Source: Ixodes scapularis
Taxonomy: Eukaryota > Arthropoda > Arachnida > Ixodida > Ixodidae
NCBI RefSeq assembly: GCF_016920785.2
Contig: NW_024609846.1
Span: 74,533,816-74,597,815, forward strand
DNA: 64,000 nucleotides
Reading direction: 5' to 3'
The position numbers were made by a program, and so were the translations under genes. Below, one piece after another: positions 23,055 through 34,127 of this stretch. The notes beneath the pieces are model-generated. The model made no database searches. It saw only the letters and a list, made by a program, of their open reading frames with translations, and was not told where the DNA came from. Each line of letters starts with the position of its first letter. The stretch's first letter is position 1.

Positions 23055-24650
23055 AAGAAGTAACCAGATGTAAAGTGCCGGGTGCGCACACTTTAGGTGT
23101 CGCACGTTCTCTATACACCTTTTCCACAAGGGAGCTGCCATCTTGAATGTCGTCACTTCTGGTATGCAGTTAAACATAGTTTTGATCTCGCCACGCCGCT
23201 GGAAGGTGTTTACGAAAAATGCGTGATTGTCGTACATTCGTGTTTTACCTCGACTTCATTTTCTCGCAGATTTCAGGTAGAAATATTTTTTTATTTTTTC
23301 GTCCCGCATAACAGATACAGAACCCAGATGACTGAAAACTACAGGACACAGAAAACGTCGAAACTGACCTGTTCACACAGCATAGAGTTGCTGCGTGTTA
23401 GCGCACAGTAGAGGCGCACTGTAAAGTTCCTTCATGTATTTGTCTTACAAGTAGCGTCAAATGCACCAGTGCACAAGGCGCTTGCCTTGTGCAGCTCTTT
23501 GAGGCAACACCATAGACCTTTTGCTTTATTAACCCAAGCTCATATAGCAAGCGCGAGTGTAGTAACACGCGCTGCGCGTATTGACTTCTAGAGCAGTAAC
23601 TGTTCTAAAGTAAAACTTCATAACAAGTAGCACTTTTCACACGCGTTCATCAACGTCTTAATTTGGTTGTTTACTTCAAATATTTAATGCAGATGAGCCG
23701 AACGCGTGCAGCGCATGTACCTACACACTAAATACTGTAACGCCCATAGTCATGCAAAAAGGGTGTAAGAAGGGTGTAAGTCAGGAAAAATATAATTCTT
23801 ACACCCTTTTTACAGAATATCTGAATATCGATGGTAGCAAGAAGGGTAAGTTCTGATGATTTACACACATTCCACGCCCTTTTTACGCCCCATATGTAGC
23901 GATTGTGTCTGAAATCGTGTAAAAGGGGTGCAGTGGGCAAAATGTACGCCCTTCATTCACACGGTGCGAATGGAGCGTAATGGTGACGTTCATGTTTATT
24001 GCTTTGGTGAAATTGTGGCTGCTGTACGGCGGTACAAACGTCGAGTATAGTTATCTCCACAAAATGTCGCGTATAATTATAAGGAAGTGCTAGAGAATAG
24101 CTTTTGCCTCTCCAATCGAACTCTCCATTCGACACGAGCCCGAACTTACGTGTCGCGCGTGCATCAGTTCAACTTATTTTTAAGAAGACGCCTCCGATCG
24201 CAAGAGGTGAACGATTACGTGGAAAAATACAGCCCAGGTACCGTACACTATTGCGCCGATATTGGCCTAAGATCGGGAAGATTGTGCCGATACCATTTTG
24301 GTCCACGCAATTTCTGTGAAGAACGGGATGGGTCGCGTCGACGACATCCTGAAATACCGTACGCGACGCCGTTTTTTTTTTTGTTTTTTTTTTTTAGTGC
24401 AGACTTATGCCCGTTACGTGAAAAATGTAATGGATTACAATTACAAATCACCCAGCCTCAAATATAATGGGTTACTGTTACAAATTACTTTCGCCGAAAA
24501 GTAACGGTTCACTTTACTCGTTACGTTACAAATTACTTTCACGTTACTTTTTCCGTACACTTATTCAGAAAATTCAGAAAACAGTAGAAAAAATTTTCAT
24601 ATTTTTCAAAAATGCTCTGCAACACTACTTTTCATTTCTCATATGCCTGT
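23055..24650. other. intergenic with short repeats
   Basis: No gene is recognised. At 23755-23945 the motif GGGTGTAA and its complement TTACACCC recur several times in both orientations beside CCCTTTTTAC blocks. At 24410-24560 ATTACAAATTAC and GTTAC motifs recur, resembling the simple subterminal repeats of hAT-type elements, but no terminus or target duplication could be fixed. Confidence 0.5.
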
Positions 24651-25017
24651 GCCCCGACGGCACCGCGCCCCGTGGAGCAATAGTGCTACCAGCATCTGCT
24701 GCGCTGCGTAAGGACAGCTACCACGTCCTAGACAGCTTTAAAGCCTGCGCGTTACGTCATATGACGTCACGTCCGGGAGGCCGGCACGAGCGCTGATTGG
24801 ATGAGAGTGCCGCGTGAGCGTTCGCGTGGGACTATGATAGGAAACGAGCCCTACGCGAACGCTGACGCGGCACTCGGATACAATCAGCGCCCCTGCCGGC
24901 CTCCCGGACGTGACGTCATGTGACGTAACGCGAAGGCTTTGCTGTCTAGGAGGTGCTGGGACAGCGCAGCAGAGGTTGGTTGCACTATTTCTCCACGGGG
25001 CACGGTGCCGTCGGGGC
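24651..25017. repeat. foldback element, ~170-bp imperfect arms
   Basis: The sequence begins GCCCCGACGGCACCG and ends with its complement (CGGTGCCGTCGGGGC). Inward, CTGCTGCGCTG, CTAGACAGC, ACGTCATATGACGTCACG, CCGGGAGGCCGGC, GCGCTGATTG and GCGTTCGCGT blocks recur as complements in mirrored order, around a centre near 24834. The whole unit is 367 bases, GC-rich within AT-rich flanks, and non-coding. It is probably a foldback MITE. Confidence 0.85.
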
Positions 25018-26113
25018 CGAGAGGCGCTCCGATTGCACACCGAAACTTAAAAACCCGTCGAATTTGTGCGGTTTTTCAGAAAGCCGTTAAATGCTGCGCG
25101 TGCTTTCTATCATTCTGCAATTTGTTTATTTAGTGTTTTTCGATTATGCTCAGCAATTTTCTAATTAAAACCATGCCCTTAAACACAATATTAAAAACGT
25201 TAATTACGCAAAAATAATTAGCATTCTAATTATCTCGGATTTTAATAATTTTCCTAAATAGACCCTTGGCCCAGGACCAAAACGACACAAGCCTTTTTTC
25301 GTTGCGACGACTAGTCTTCGCAATATCAAATTTGTCCACTTTTCGGGAAACACCCTGTACATGCTGCTACAGTTAATCAAGGTATTCAAGTTGATAGTCA
25401 TTTAAGTGTAAAAACACAGGCAAGAAGGTGAATGAATTCGATTTCAAAACTGAGACGAGAAACAATATAGAAACGGACACAACAAGCCTCGTGTGTTGCG
25501 TTCGTTTTTTTATTGTTCCTGGTGTCGGGTTTGAAATGGAAGAAAGCCAATTATTTTCTAAATTATTTTATTACACCGAATTGTTATGACTTCCTTTGTA
25601 CATGACACTTATGCTCCATAATGCAAATCAAGCATCATGAATATAGGCAGAAAGGCAGTGGTGCAGCTGAGACTGAGGCCGTAAAGGGGGGGGGGGGGGG
25701 GGGGGAGGGTAAGCTTCAGAATGGCAGCCAGCATTTCACTGCAAGAATTAGGAGTAGAAGCTACGTATCTCAGTGAAACATTGGTTGCAGTGCTGAAGCT
25801 CAACTGGTGCTCCCTTCTCATAAATAAATGCAGATATGTGTTGCGGCAACGTCACTCGGGTATTGAATGCTCAGACAATAATAGGAGGCGCACATGAGCC
25901 CAATCGCCTCCAGAACGCTTCCTTGCCCAAAGCATCGTTCCTTGTCCACGGTCGGGAGGCATTGCGGATAAAAAAAGCTTATCCATGAAAAAAAAAAAAA
26001 AAAAACAGTATAAATATAGTACTTGAATATTTTCAATTCATTTTTTAAAACGCAAGCACAACTCGTGAAAAGTGTTAGTATGCCGAATTATAATAAACTC
26101 GCATATATACTTA
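25018..26113. other. intergenic, no gene recognised
   Basis: AT-rich sequence with a 20-base G run at 25686-25705 and an A-run near 25987-26006. The GGGAAACACCCTGTA motif at about 25346-25360 resembles the end of a mariner-like or hAT-like element, but no partner end was found. Confidence 0.5.
25686..25705 (+). repeat. poly-G tract (20)
   Basis: Uninterrupted G run in otherwise ordinary sequence. Confidence 0.95.
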
Positions 26114-26930
26114 CTATATAGAGAGAGCTGAGTTAATTTTGGCATTATAATCCAGTATAAATTTAGAAGTGACCTTTTTTTTTTGAGGCGGGAGTAAAAC
26201 GTTCACGCGAATCAGCTGGTGGCCGCTAAATCCGTCAGTAAATGAGACCAACGTCACAATTTGGGGGTCAGATGCTAGACAAAGATAAAAAAGGTCAAGA
26301 CGAGTGAGTTGATCAATATTTTGAACAATATTAAAATCAAGAGTCAAGTCGATAAACATCTGTGTCCTGCGAAGGTTAACTTAAAGTAGGCCCATCAGCG
26401 CTGGGAAAATTAAAGTCGCCGAAGAGCAACATCCATCTGTTAGGAAAATAATTCTTCAATACGGGTAACACCTGCAATTCACTACGAAGCATTCCGTCAC
26501 AATCGAGTTCTATAACACACACCGTAAAGTTGAAGATATACTAATGAATAATACCTCTAAAGGGCTATCTACGTGGACAACGCTTGTACATATGTTTTTC
26601 TCTGTCGCAATCAACAACACCCTCCCCCCCCTTTCACCTTGTTGGTCCCGACGATAGGTTTCGAAGTTGGAACTGACATTGAGTATTTCATTGTCGGTAT
26701 GTTTGGGGTTTAGCCACGTTTCGGTTAACACGATGATACCTGTTTTGCTATCGGTTATGAGACCACTTATTGGTCATGTTTAGAAAGAACACTTCGTATG
26801 TTAGTGAAAGACAAAGTTTGTGCACGCCTTGTGATGGCGGTGAAAGACTGTGCGCAATGTTTGAGATTAGCAGCTCCTCTCCGTTGCTATCTGGATTTCC
26901 TGATGCAACCAAATTCGTCGTCATCCTCAA
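26114..26930 (-). pseudogene. LINE ORF2 endonuclease remnant
   Basis: Short minus-strand frames give the endonuclease in order: SFTNIRSVLSKHDQ (about 26800-26770), TGIIVLTETWLNPKHTDNEI (about 26745-26690, with the catalytic Glu), a glycine-rich RGGRVLLIA, LLFGDFNFPSAD (about 26435-26400), DQLTRLDLFYLCLASD and FTDGFSGHQ (about 26330-26200), where the usual S-D-H triad has become S-G-H. Several frame changes and the changed active site make it non-functional. No RT follows. Confidence 0.75.
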
Positions 26931-26951
26931 AAAACTTTGTTATCTATTTTA

Positions 26952-26987
26952 GAGCGCAGCTCTTAGGGGCCCGTTCCCGGCTTGAGC

Positions 26988-27019
<32 letters not shown>

Positions 27020-27591
27020 CGTAACCAAGGTCATCCCAAGGTCACGTGACCCCCAAGGTCACGTGACCCCTCCGTCACGTGACCCCTCCCAAGGTCATCT
27101 CAAGGTCACGTGACCCCACGTCTCCCAAGGTCAAGTGACCCCTCGAGGTCACGTGACCCCTCCCAAGGTCATCCCAAGGTCACGTGACCCCAAGACACCA
27201 CGTGACCCTTTGGTCACGTGACCCCCAAGTCACGTGACCCCTCTGAGGTCACGTGACCCCCGAGGTCACGTGGTCTCCTCCCCAAGGTCACGTGACCCCC
27301 AAGGTCACGTGACCCCTCCCAAGGTCATCTCAAGGTCACGTGACCCCAAGGTGACCCCCACGTCACCCGCAGGTCACGTGACCCCCCGAGGTCACGTGAC
27401 CCCCCTCCCCGAAGTCACGTGACACCCCCCCCCCCCGAGGTCACGTGACCGCCCCCCCCCGGAGCATATTAAAGAATGAGGGGAGGAGGAGTGGTCTACC
27501 CTCCCCTCAGTACCCTTCACTCCTCCTCCTCAAGAGCTGCGCTCCAATTCGGCGTTACAGGGATTTGTAAACGGCTTTCACTTTTTGCTTT
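26952..27591. mobile_element. short element carrying a CACGTG minisatellite, inserted in LINE ORF1
   Basis: One end is GAGCGCAGCTCTTAGGGGC and the other holds CTCAAGAGCTGCGCTCC followed by CGGCGTTACAGGGATTTGTAA. TTTA is present at both edges (26948-26951, 27592-27595), and the host LINE reading is restored if the block is removed. Related ends occur at 55735-56093 (inverted) and 33001-33040. The interior has a CGCCGT hexamer repeat (26989-27020), then an array of palindromic GGTCACGTGACC sites, then a GGAGGAGGA region. There is no coding capacity. Confidence 0.75.
27036..27452. repeat. minisatellite of GGTCACGTGACC palindromes
   Basis: CACGTG occurs 18 times within about 415 bases, 16 of them as the full palindrome TCACGTGA flanked by C-runs (consensus AAGGTCACGTGACCCC). 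Spacing varies from 15 to 39 bases. CACGTG is the E-box bound by several bHLH-type factors, and AGGTCA/TGACC are nuclear-receptor half-sites, but no binding can be claimed from sequence. Confidence 0.95.
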
Positions 27592-27595
27592 TTTA

Positions 27596-28303
27596 ACTTT
27601 GTCGAAACGAAGTTCAAAGGGAACCTGTCTTTTTTTCGAATATTCGAGTAGTTTACTTTTTGCCTCACGAACCTTTAAGGAAAAATCCTCCATAACGGTA
27701 AAGGTAGTAAGTACCCTTTAGCCCATGTCCCCAACTCAGTACGCCATCTTTGTCTTTGAATCGCAAGAATTTAACAATGGGACGATCTTTGCTTGATAGA
27801 AAGCTTTCCCAAGCGATGCGCTCTTTCGCTAAGGTCTCTATAGTAATGTCGATTCCAAGCTGCTTTGAATAGAACTCGATAACGTTGGCTTCGGGCACAT
27901 TCCATAGTACAGTGCTATCGTTTCCGATACCGTAAAACAGTAGGTTAGAGCACCTAAGCCTATTCGCAACATCATCGCAGCGGGATTGAACATCGCGAAT
28001 CCGAGATTCAACAGCACTCTTAGTTGGTATGGCATTAGCTCCAACCACTAGGTTTTTAGAAATGTTGCCAACGATGGCGGTCACCCTGGAGGATAACTGC
28101 TGCAGAGTACCATCTGGCGCTATTTGTTTTTCCTTGAGCTTCTTTATTTCGGAAGGTATGGCGCTATGTACCTGCTCTATCCTTTGAACGGTAGCAAAAA
28201 CGTTTGCGAGAAGGTGTTCCATGGGCACTGTCACAGCAGCGTCATTGTCAGGTCCGGGGTTTGATTCCACATCACCAGATTGCATTAAAAGGGTACTCTG
28301 CAA
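27596..28303 (-). pseudogene. LINE ORF1 protein with N-terminal 2A-type peptide and RRM-like domain
   Basis: The N-terminus reads LLMQSGDVESNPGPD, ending in the D-x-E-x-NPGP consensus of 2A peptides, which make ribosomes skip a peptide bond. Such peptides are known at the N-terminus of ORF1 in some CR1-type LINEs. A probable coiled-coil stretch (about residues 28-100) follows, then an L1-ORF1-like RRM region: SNLLFYGIGND, FYSKQLGIDI, RPIVKFLRFKDKDGVLSWG, LKGT. A frame change near 27680 leads to DFSLKVREAKSKLLEY and RFDKV before the inserted element. No ATG lies in frame upstream of the 2A motif other than the Met within it, so the true start is lost. The protein would bind element RNA. Confidence 0.75.
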
Positions 28304-28440
28304 ACGTGCTCACATGACGTCCCGAAACCAAAAGCCCACACGACGCAAAAGGCACATCCAATCACTATTCACTCGGGCACGATACCACCAGCAGATAATA
28401 GTTGCTTGAAAAACGGCAAGCTGAAGTTTTCAAATAACCA

Positions 28441-28762
28441 ACCTGCAGCAAAAAGGTGCCCGAGTGCTCCATCACGGTTGTGGTAGCGTGCCCCGAGTGA
28501 CCGTCGTGGGATGGCGGCTTTTGTGGAGTCAATGTAGCTGACAACCAGTGTTTGCATGCTCCTAATGCTCCTAACTTTAAATCCACCAGGACTTGTTCCG
28601 AGAGCCGCTGTTTTTCCGTGGCTGGCTCGAGAATGATCGATTTAGTTACGTCCTGTGGTCTGGTCTGGCACATGGGCCCCGTCATTGCTGACGATGCTCA
28701 GAAGTATAATCTGCAGCCAAAAGATGCGTGAGTGCTCCATCACGGCTGTGGTAGCATGACCA
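28441..28762. repeat. 50-bp direct repeat upstream of the 2A-bearing LINE ORF1
   Basis: CTGCAGC-AAAAG-TGC followed by GAGTGCTCCATCACGG and TGTGGTAGC-TG-CC occurs at 28442-28492 and 28711-28762, 268 bases apart. Both lie upstream of ORF1 on the LINE strand and could be remnants of tandem 5' promoter units, as in some L1-like elements. Confidence 0.7.
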
Positions 28763-29085
28763 CGACATTGCAGCTCTTGGAGCAGGTGATTCCGGTCCAT
28801 CACTTTGTAAAAAGTGATGCAAGTACTATTGAAAAACCAGCAGTTCCTCAAAGTACTACAAAAACTATTTTAACTGCGATTATAACAAAGGCAATAATTT
28901 GCAGCAAAACTATTGTTGTTGGAAGTGTTTTAGTAAAGGAAGATAAAACGTAAAAACAACTTTGACAAGCACCAACTGCAAAGCAACAAACTAATTTAAC
29001 AGAGTGAATAAACAGCATATGACACAACATGTATTTTTCTTAAAATGACAATAATGCGATGAAGACTCATACAAGTGTTCCTCAA

Positions 29086-29188
29086 GCAATCAGTGCCACC
29101 GGAACAATCGTTGCCACCGAAACATTCGGTGGCATTGGAACAATCGGTGCCACCGGAACAGCACCGAAGGAATTGGTGCCACCGGAAC
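29086..29188. repeat. 18-bp minisatellite
   Basis: About five to six degenerate copies of CAATCGGTGCCACCGGAA stand head to tail, with one short unit near 29161. It gives cysteine-rich spurious frames on the minus strand. Confidence 0.85.
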
Positions 29189-32100
29189 ATGCAAGGCATC
29201 AATAATCGTTCCAGTCAACCGGAAGCTAATATAAAGGGACAATAAGGGTCGGACACTCTTCTCGGAAAGTGGCCACTTCTCGGTCGAGCACATATTTTAA
29301 TAGTCGCTTTTACGTAGGGAAATATAAGCGAGTAACTCGCGGTTTCTCAATTTCATGAAAGAAAAAAATTGTTTTCGTCTATGGAAGCTCACCGTGGGAC
29401 GGAAGTGGTTTGTGTACTTCATTCTTATTTATTATCGAGCGGGAAACACATCATACCTGCTTAGAGTATTTAATAAATCATAACGGCGAAAACAGGTAGC
29501 ATGTCGTCGTCTGCTTCCAGCCCGAATTTAATGACGCCGGTACCGCCATTCCGCGGCGTACGTTATGCAAGCACGGCCGTCGTTTCGCCCAGTACGCCTA
29601 CCTCGAAACAAACGAAGAAACTGCCATTGAGAAAAACTTTTTTTAATCATGCTTTTTTTTAAATTTCAGTACGCAAGAGTGCTTATTGTAATTATTCAAC
29701 AAGCGCGGTTCAGTGTTTTATGTTCAAAGTTGATTTTTCCTGTTCTTCTTAACGGCGCCCGAAAGCGAAAAGGTACGAATAGGAAGAGTTTGGGGAAGCC
29801 CAGAGCAAACCAAACTCCCATGGCAATGAGCCCTGTGCCTGCACACGTCCATCGAGTCGAGTCTGATGCGACGATACGTTTCTCTCGTACAACTGAGTGG
29901 GGAAAGCTGAAGCAACAAGTTTAGCGCGTTTTCTGACACTACGCGTGCTATTGCGTTAAGTGACACGTCTTTCATTCCTTCTGCACTTGGATTATCTCGG
30001 AAGGTGGATGCAAAAATAAACTAGCTTACCTTTTCAGTGCGGTTGAATGGGGACAGGTGATCGCGGCGACAGCGAAGATGGCAGAGCTCCCGCCCTTACC
30101 ACCTCAGGTGGTTCCCCCGCGAGCAAGCGTGCGGACCCTTGCAAGTAAACATCGCGTGACGGACGGGTGCACGGGGCGCTCCTCTTCGCTCGTCTTCGTC
30201 AACGAGCTGAGTGCGCAGGTTTTCGGTCGGGTCTGCCTCCGCCACTCCGATGGCGAAAATTCCCCAATAAAAGAGTTCTCCGCATTCGCATGAATGGCAC
30301 GAAATATAAGACATCTGCCAACATGAAAACTATCCCTAGATCAAACGTGGCGTGTGATATGCGTTTTTACTCAAAAGAAGAGGGAACGCAGACCTGAACT
30401 AAGAAGTATGTGAAGCCGTACATTTACAGACTCGTAAAGTCATGTCGCCTCTACGGCGTTTTTCCCGCGCGCCTCTCACAGCACTTTCCAGTTGTAAAAA
30501 AGGCAGTTAATTTCTTTTTTTTTTTATTGTGTAGCTCGTACAGCCGTCCACGTACAGACTCACCAATCGGGCGCATGGGCATTGTGCACACCAAGACACA
30601 AACACGGAGGCACCATACTGAACGACGAGAACAGCACACGGCATGCAGCAGATTCGAATCGTAGAAGTAAGCGTCACGCACACGCTCCTGGTTGCCCCAG
30701 ACGACGATTCCCGATGGGGCGATTGGCGCCCGCGCGATGGGCAGCGCTCAGTAAGCTCAATGTGATAGCCGCTCGAGTTCGCAGTAACTAAAGCGCATTA
30801 AACCACTTTATCGAATGACTAACCATGGCTTACGGAGGGAAACGCGTTATGTAGACTGCATAAAAAGATTCTAGCGGCTCTTGCCTTACTGCGTATCACT
30901 AAATGCTTACCGGCGATGTTACTGGTCGCGCGTCTCAACAGAACGTGTCGCCACCATATGTTGAAGTGTTTTTTCCCGATCGAAATAAAATATTATGCGC
31001 TAATATTTCATAGCTATATACTACCTATTCCCCAAGTAAACCTAACCACTCATGAAGTAATAACTTAAATAGGTCAGAAGCTCAAATGTCATTAAAGGGC
31101 CCCTTTGAGTGATCACGGTCGCAGTTGGAATATACTATGTTTGCACTCGGCATACGTCTTTATCTCCCCAAGCGTGCCTCATCGTCAAACGCTTTAAGAA
31201 TTTCCAAGTTCGCCCTGATCAATATGTTCTAATAACGTGACTCTGGGTGTGTATTGAAGCCAAGTGGACTCACAATTAATAACTTGAAAGTTATTTTTGT
31301 TGTAAAACAAGGTAGAAGGGCATAATAGTGTACACAAAACAAGCCATGCTATAGATTGATTTAATATAACGGTTCCTCAAACAAAAAGTCAGCGATTGAA
31401 TGGAGTATTAATTAAGATACAAGCTTGGGAGAGTTAGGGTTTCATTATTGAAAGCAAGAGCGCAAAAGGACGAGGAGACTACAGGAAGAGACACACAGAA
31501 AATGACGACTAGCAACTTAAATACATCTACCATATACTGGTTCGCAAATGGTAGTACCATAAATATAAGCATCACCCGAAAAATCTTCACATTCGTTATT
31601 TTGAGCCTTTCGTTATCCCAGAAGGAATTTGTCTTATTATCGAGAGGGTCGCAGCTACGAATGCGAAGCTTTCGTGGGTCTGTTTCGGTATTACGACACT
31701 GCGTCTTGCACAATAGCTGAAGAAGAACATATACGAGTAGTAAGGCAGCGCCCCTGTTTGTATTTTACGTTTACATTTTCTTGTTGTGATTTATTTTCGC
31801 TGTTCCTTCTTATAATGGTCATATACAGTGCAATAAAATACACTCAGCCGTTAGGGAGACATTTGCTTCCGACGTTGTTAGCTTGTTGGCATCAGTAAAG
31901 ACGGTAACTGATAGCAGTGTAGAACAACCTGGCCAATGAACGTATAGGATAATACCATAGTGCACAATTGACGAGGTGACGAAGACTGAAGCAAACTAAA
32001 CGTATAATATGGTGAACTTGTGCCCGTACTAAACAGAAGAAGGCTAGCGTAGCAAGCGTCGATGGTGACGAAACAGCAGGATCAAACGCTGGAGCGAGAC

Positions 32101-32769
32101 AAAGCAGTTATCTCTTCACGCATTTAGACAATTGACCGCTATCAGATAGCTGCCATTGTCCGGCGTACTTTTCCAAGATATTTGCTCAGGTCAGAGCACG
32201 GTTCACTTGAGCGATAGCTTATCCCGGCGAAACTCGTCTATTTTCATCTGAACGATGTCGGTCCTTAGAAATAAACAAGCATGAGGTTTAAGCGAATGAC
32301 CCACCTATCTCTTTGAGTCTGCTAATCGCGGGATACTGGACAAGCAGGAAGCAATCTTTCGACAGTTATATAGCACTTTTACCACTCTTTCTTGTATAAA
32401 CCAGCACTTTATTATATCTCAGGTGTCGCGGATATTGCATTGTTTTTATTTCTTCTTATTGCATGGAGATAAAAGGTTCCTGGTGTTTTGTGCTACTCTC
32501 TATACAGCTCAACATAGTCATCTGCAAACTTTATTGTTATGAGGTCGTCTTTTATGTTCTTCCCGTATATATATTTTACCCTTACCATCACGCTCTCCAT
32601 TGCAAGTATAACCCTGCTTGATTGTGAACGTAGTTCCACGCACTTTTATTGCGTTTTACGCTTGTTTTTTTTTTCCTTTTGTAGGCTTGTTATGGATGTT
32701 TTCAAATATGGCATTTGTATAAACTTATCGACTGTTATCATTTTCTGAATTGGTTATCTGACTTTCCCG
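29189..32769. other. intergenic, no gene established
   Basis: No family motif is found. A 54-codon frame at 29501-29664 (plus; MSSSASSPNLM, basic C-terminus) and a GC-rich segment at 30040-30290 with an ATG in good context (GCGAAGATGGCAG at about 30072) could be unannotated first exons or promoter sequence, but nothing downstream supports them. Confidence 0.45.
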
Positions 32770-32777
32770 ATTTCAGT

Positions 32778-33157
32778 TTTTTAATGCTCGAATAATATTT
32801 CTGATCTTTTTCCGATCCCTTCTAATGAACACCATGGCAATTAGTTTGAGCTCAATTATTTTGATGACACTTTGAAGAAAAGAAGAGGCTACGCAGGAGG
32901 AGGAGGAGCGGATGATACGGAGGAAGAGGATACGAAGAGGAGGAGGACACGGAGGAGGAGGATTTGCAGAAACCACGGCATATCGCAAAATCGAAGTACC
33001 TCAAGAGCTGCATTCTAATTTCGCATTACAGGGATTTGTAAGCGTCTTACGTTTTTTACTGGTCAGATAATACTTGTGATCTTTTTTCCGATCCTCCCTA
33101 ATGTGCACCATGGAAATTCCTTTGCGCTCATTTTTTTTTAAAGATACTTTGAAGAAA
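32778..33157 (+). repeat. diverged direct repeat flanking a GGAGGA tract
   Basis: Segments 32778-32879 and 33048-33157 share the order TTTTTAATGCTC/ACTGGTC, GATAATA, TGATCTTTTTCCGATCC, TAATG-ACACCATGG-AATT and GATACTTTGAAGAAAA. Between them lies a GAGGAGGA-rich block (32895-32965) and CTCAAGAGCTGC-TTCTAATTTCGCATTACAGGG (33001-33035), the same end sequence as the elements at 26952-27591 and 55735-56093. This is a third, partial copy of that family. Confidence 0.65.
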
Positions 33158-33229
33158 ATTACTTTTCTAAGCACTCTGCACAACCTGTTGCGCTTCAGTT
33201 GTATATGCGCTGTGCTGTCGGACATCCTC

Positions 33230-34120
33230 TGCCAGTCAGTTACCCGTTTCTGTGAATCAAATAGCTAATTTATTAACAACTGTATAAATAAAATTATTTG
33301 GTGATATTTTTACGAAGTTATCATCAACAGTTAGATTAAGAGCTAGAAAATGAAGCCCCTCTTTATTGTTACAGGAAACACACCGTAGTACAGCACGGTT
33401 TGAAACAAAGAGAGGTTTACGTAAGGGTGCAGTTGTAATTATGCTATTGCTCTAATGACTTCTCGGGTCAAAACTTGCACTCAAAACAATTTGGGAATAC
33501 ATGCATCACCTCAGTCGGCTTCAAGAAGGCACACATAAATGTCTGGTGCGTACCGGCCAACGTTTGCAGGTTTACTTGAAACGAAGGGCATTTGCTTCTC
33601 TGTTAGGCTCGAAATTAACGCCACATAAAGTGTAGCATAAAATGTAGAACTGACCTGGCTACAAGCCGGTAGCTTTTATTTATTTACACAGACATACGAC
33701 TTTTTTTTTTAAATTCATGGTAGCATGCAATCTTTAGTCGATGCACAAAAAATCCTTAACGCTGCTCATCACACCTCGCGCATTTTGGGGAAGCGCAAAG
33801 GACTGCAGGGAACTATAACCTAGTCTAGAATTGAATTCTTTCCACTGATGTGAGTGGTATGTTTTACACTACCCGAAATAATTTGCTGTCCTGAGCGACC
33901 ATTTCGCAACTGGTGCGCTGGGGCAAAGATCCTGGGAAAGCTTTATTAATATGTTGTCAGTTGGCCTCTTCTTTATATGGCCAACTGACAACTTTCTAGA
34001 AGAATTGAGTAAATCTGCAGGTTTATGGCAAGTTCGGATAACAAACTAAATCATAGACAAACCGGAGTAATATTTCAGTCGTCACGCAAAAATTAACATC
34101 TTTGTTTGACCGAGAACGCG
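33230..34120. other. 3' flank of the GST gene
   Basis: AT-rich sequence with no open frames of note. It contains a hairpin at 33953-33992. It lies downstream of the GST stop codon, on the gene's 3' side. Confidence 0.5.
33953..33992. repeat. 14-bp perfect hairpin downstream of GST
   Basis: GTTGTCAGTTGGCC (33953-33966) and its exact complement (33979-33992) surround a 12-base loop. It lies about 140 bases beyond the GST stop codon on the gene's 3' side. Confidence 0.85.
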
Positions 34121-34127
34121 CGGAACT

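Larger units (their letters stand above)
26114..28310 (-). mobile_element. CR1-like LINE with 2A-type ORF1, split by a later insertion
   Basis: On the minus strand, ORF1 (28303 down to about 27596) and the start of ORF2 (about 26930 down to 26114) belong to one LINE. They are separated by a ~640-base element (26952-27591). The ORF1 reading before the insertion (RFDKV) picks up after it with IDNKVF and then, after a one-T frameshift, EDDDEFG. A 4-base TTTA is duplicated at both edges. RT and the 3' end of the LINE are missing on the low-coordinate side. Upstream of ORF1, a 50-base sequence is repeated (28441, 28711), perhaps in the element's 5' region. Confidence 0.75.

Noticed and set aside
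23097..23411. 104-codon plus frame after the hAT-like element
   Set aside because: No family motif and the overlapping minus frame is equally open; composition looks non-coding.
27036..27452. Possible CRISPR-like array because of regularly repeated palindromes
   Set aside because: Spacing is irregular, there are no unique spacers of constant size, and the context is eukaryotic.
30057..30293. Host gene first exon starting MAELPPLPPQV
   Set aside because: Good ATG context and GC content, but no domain, no convincing donor beyond a generic CAG-GTGG, and no downstream exon found.
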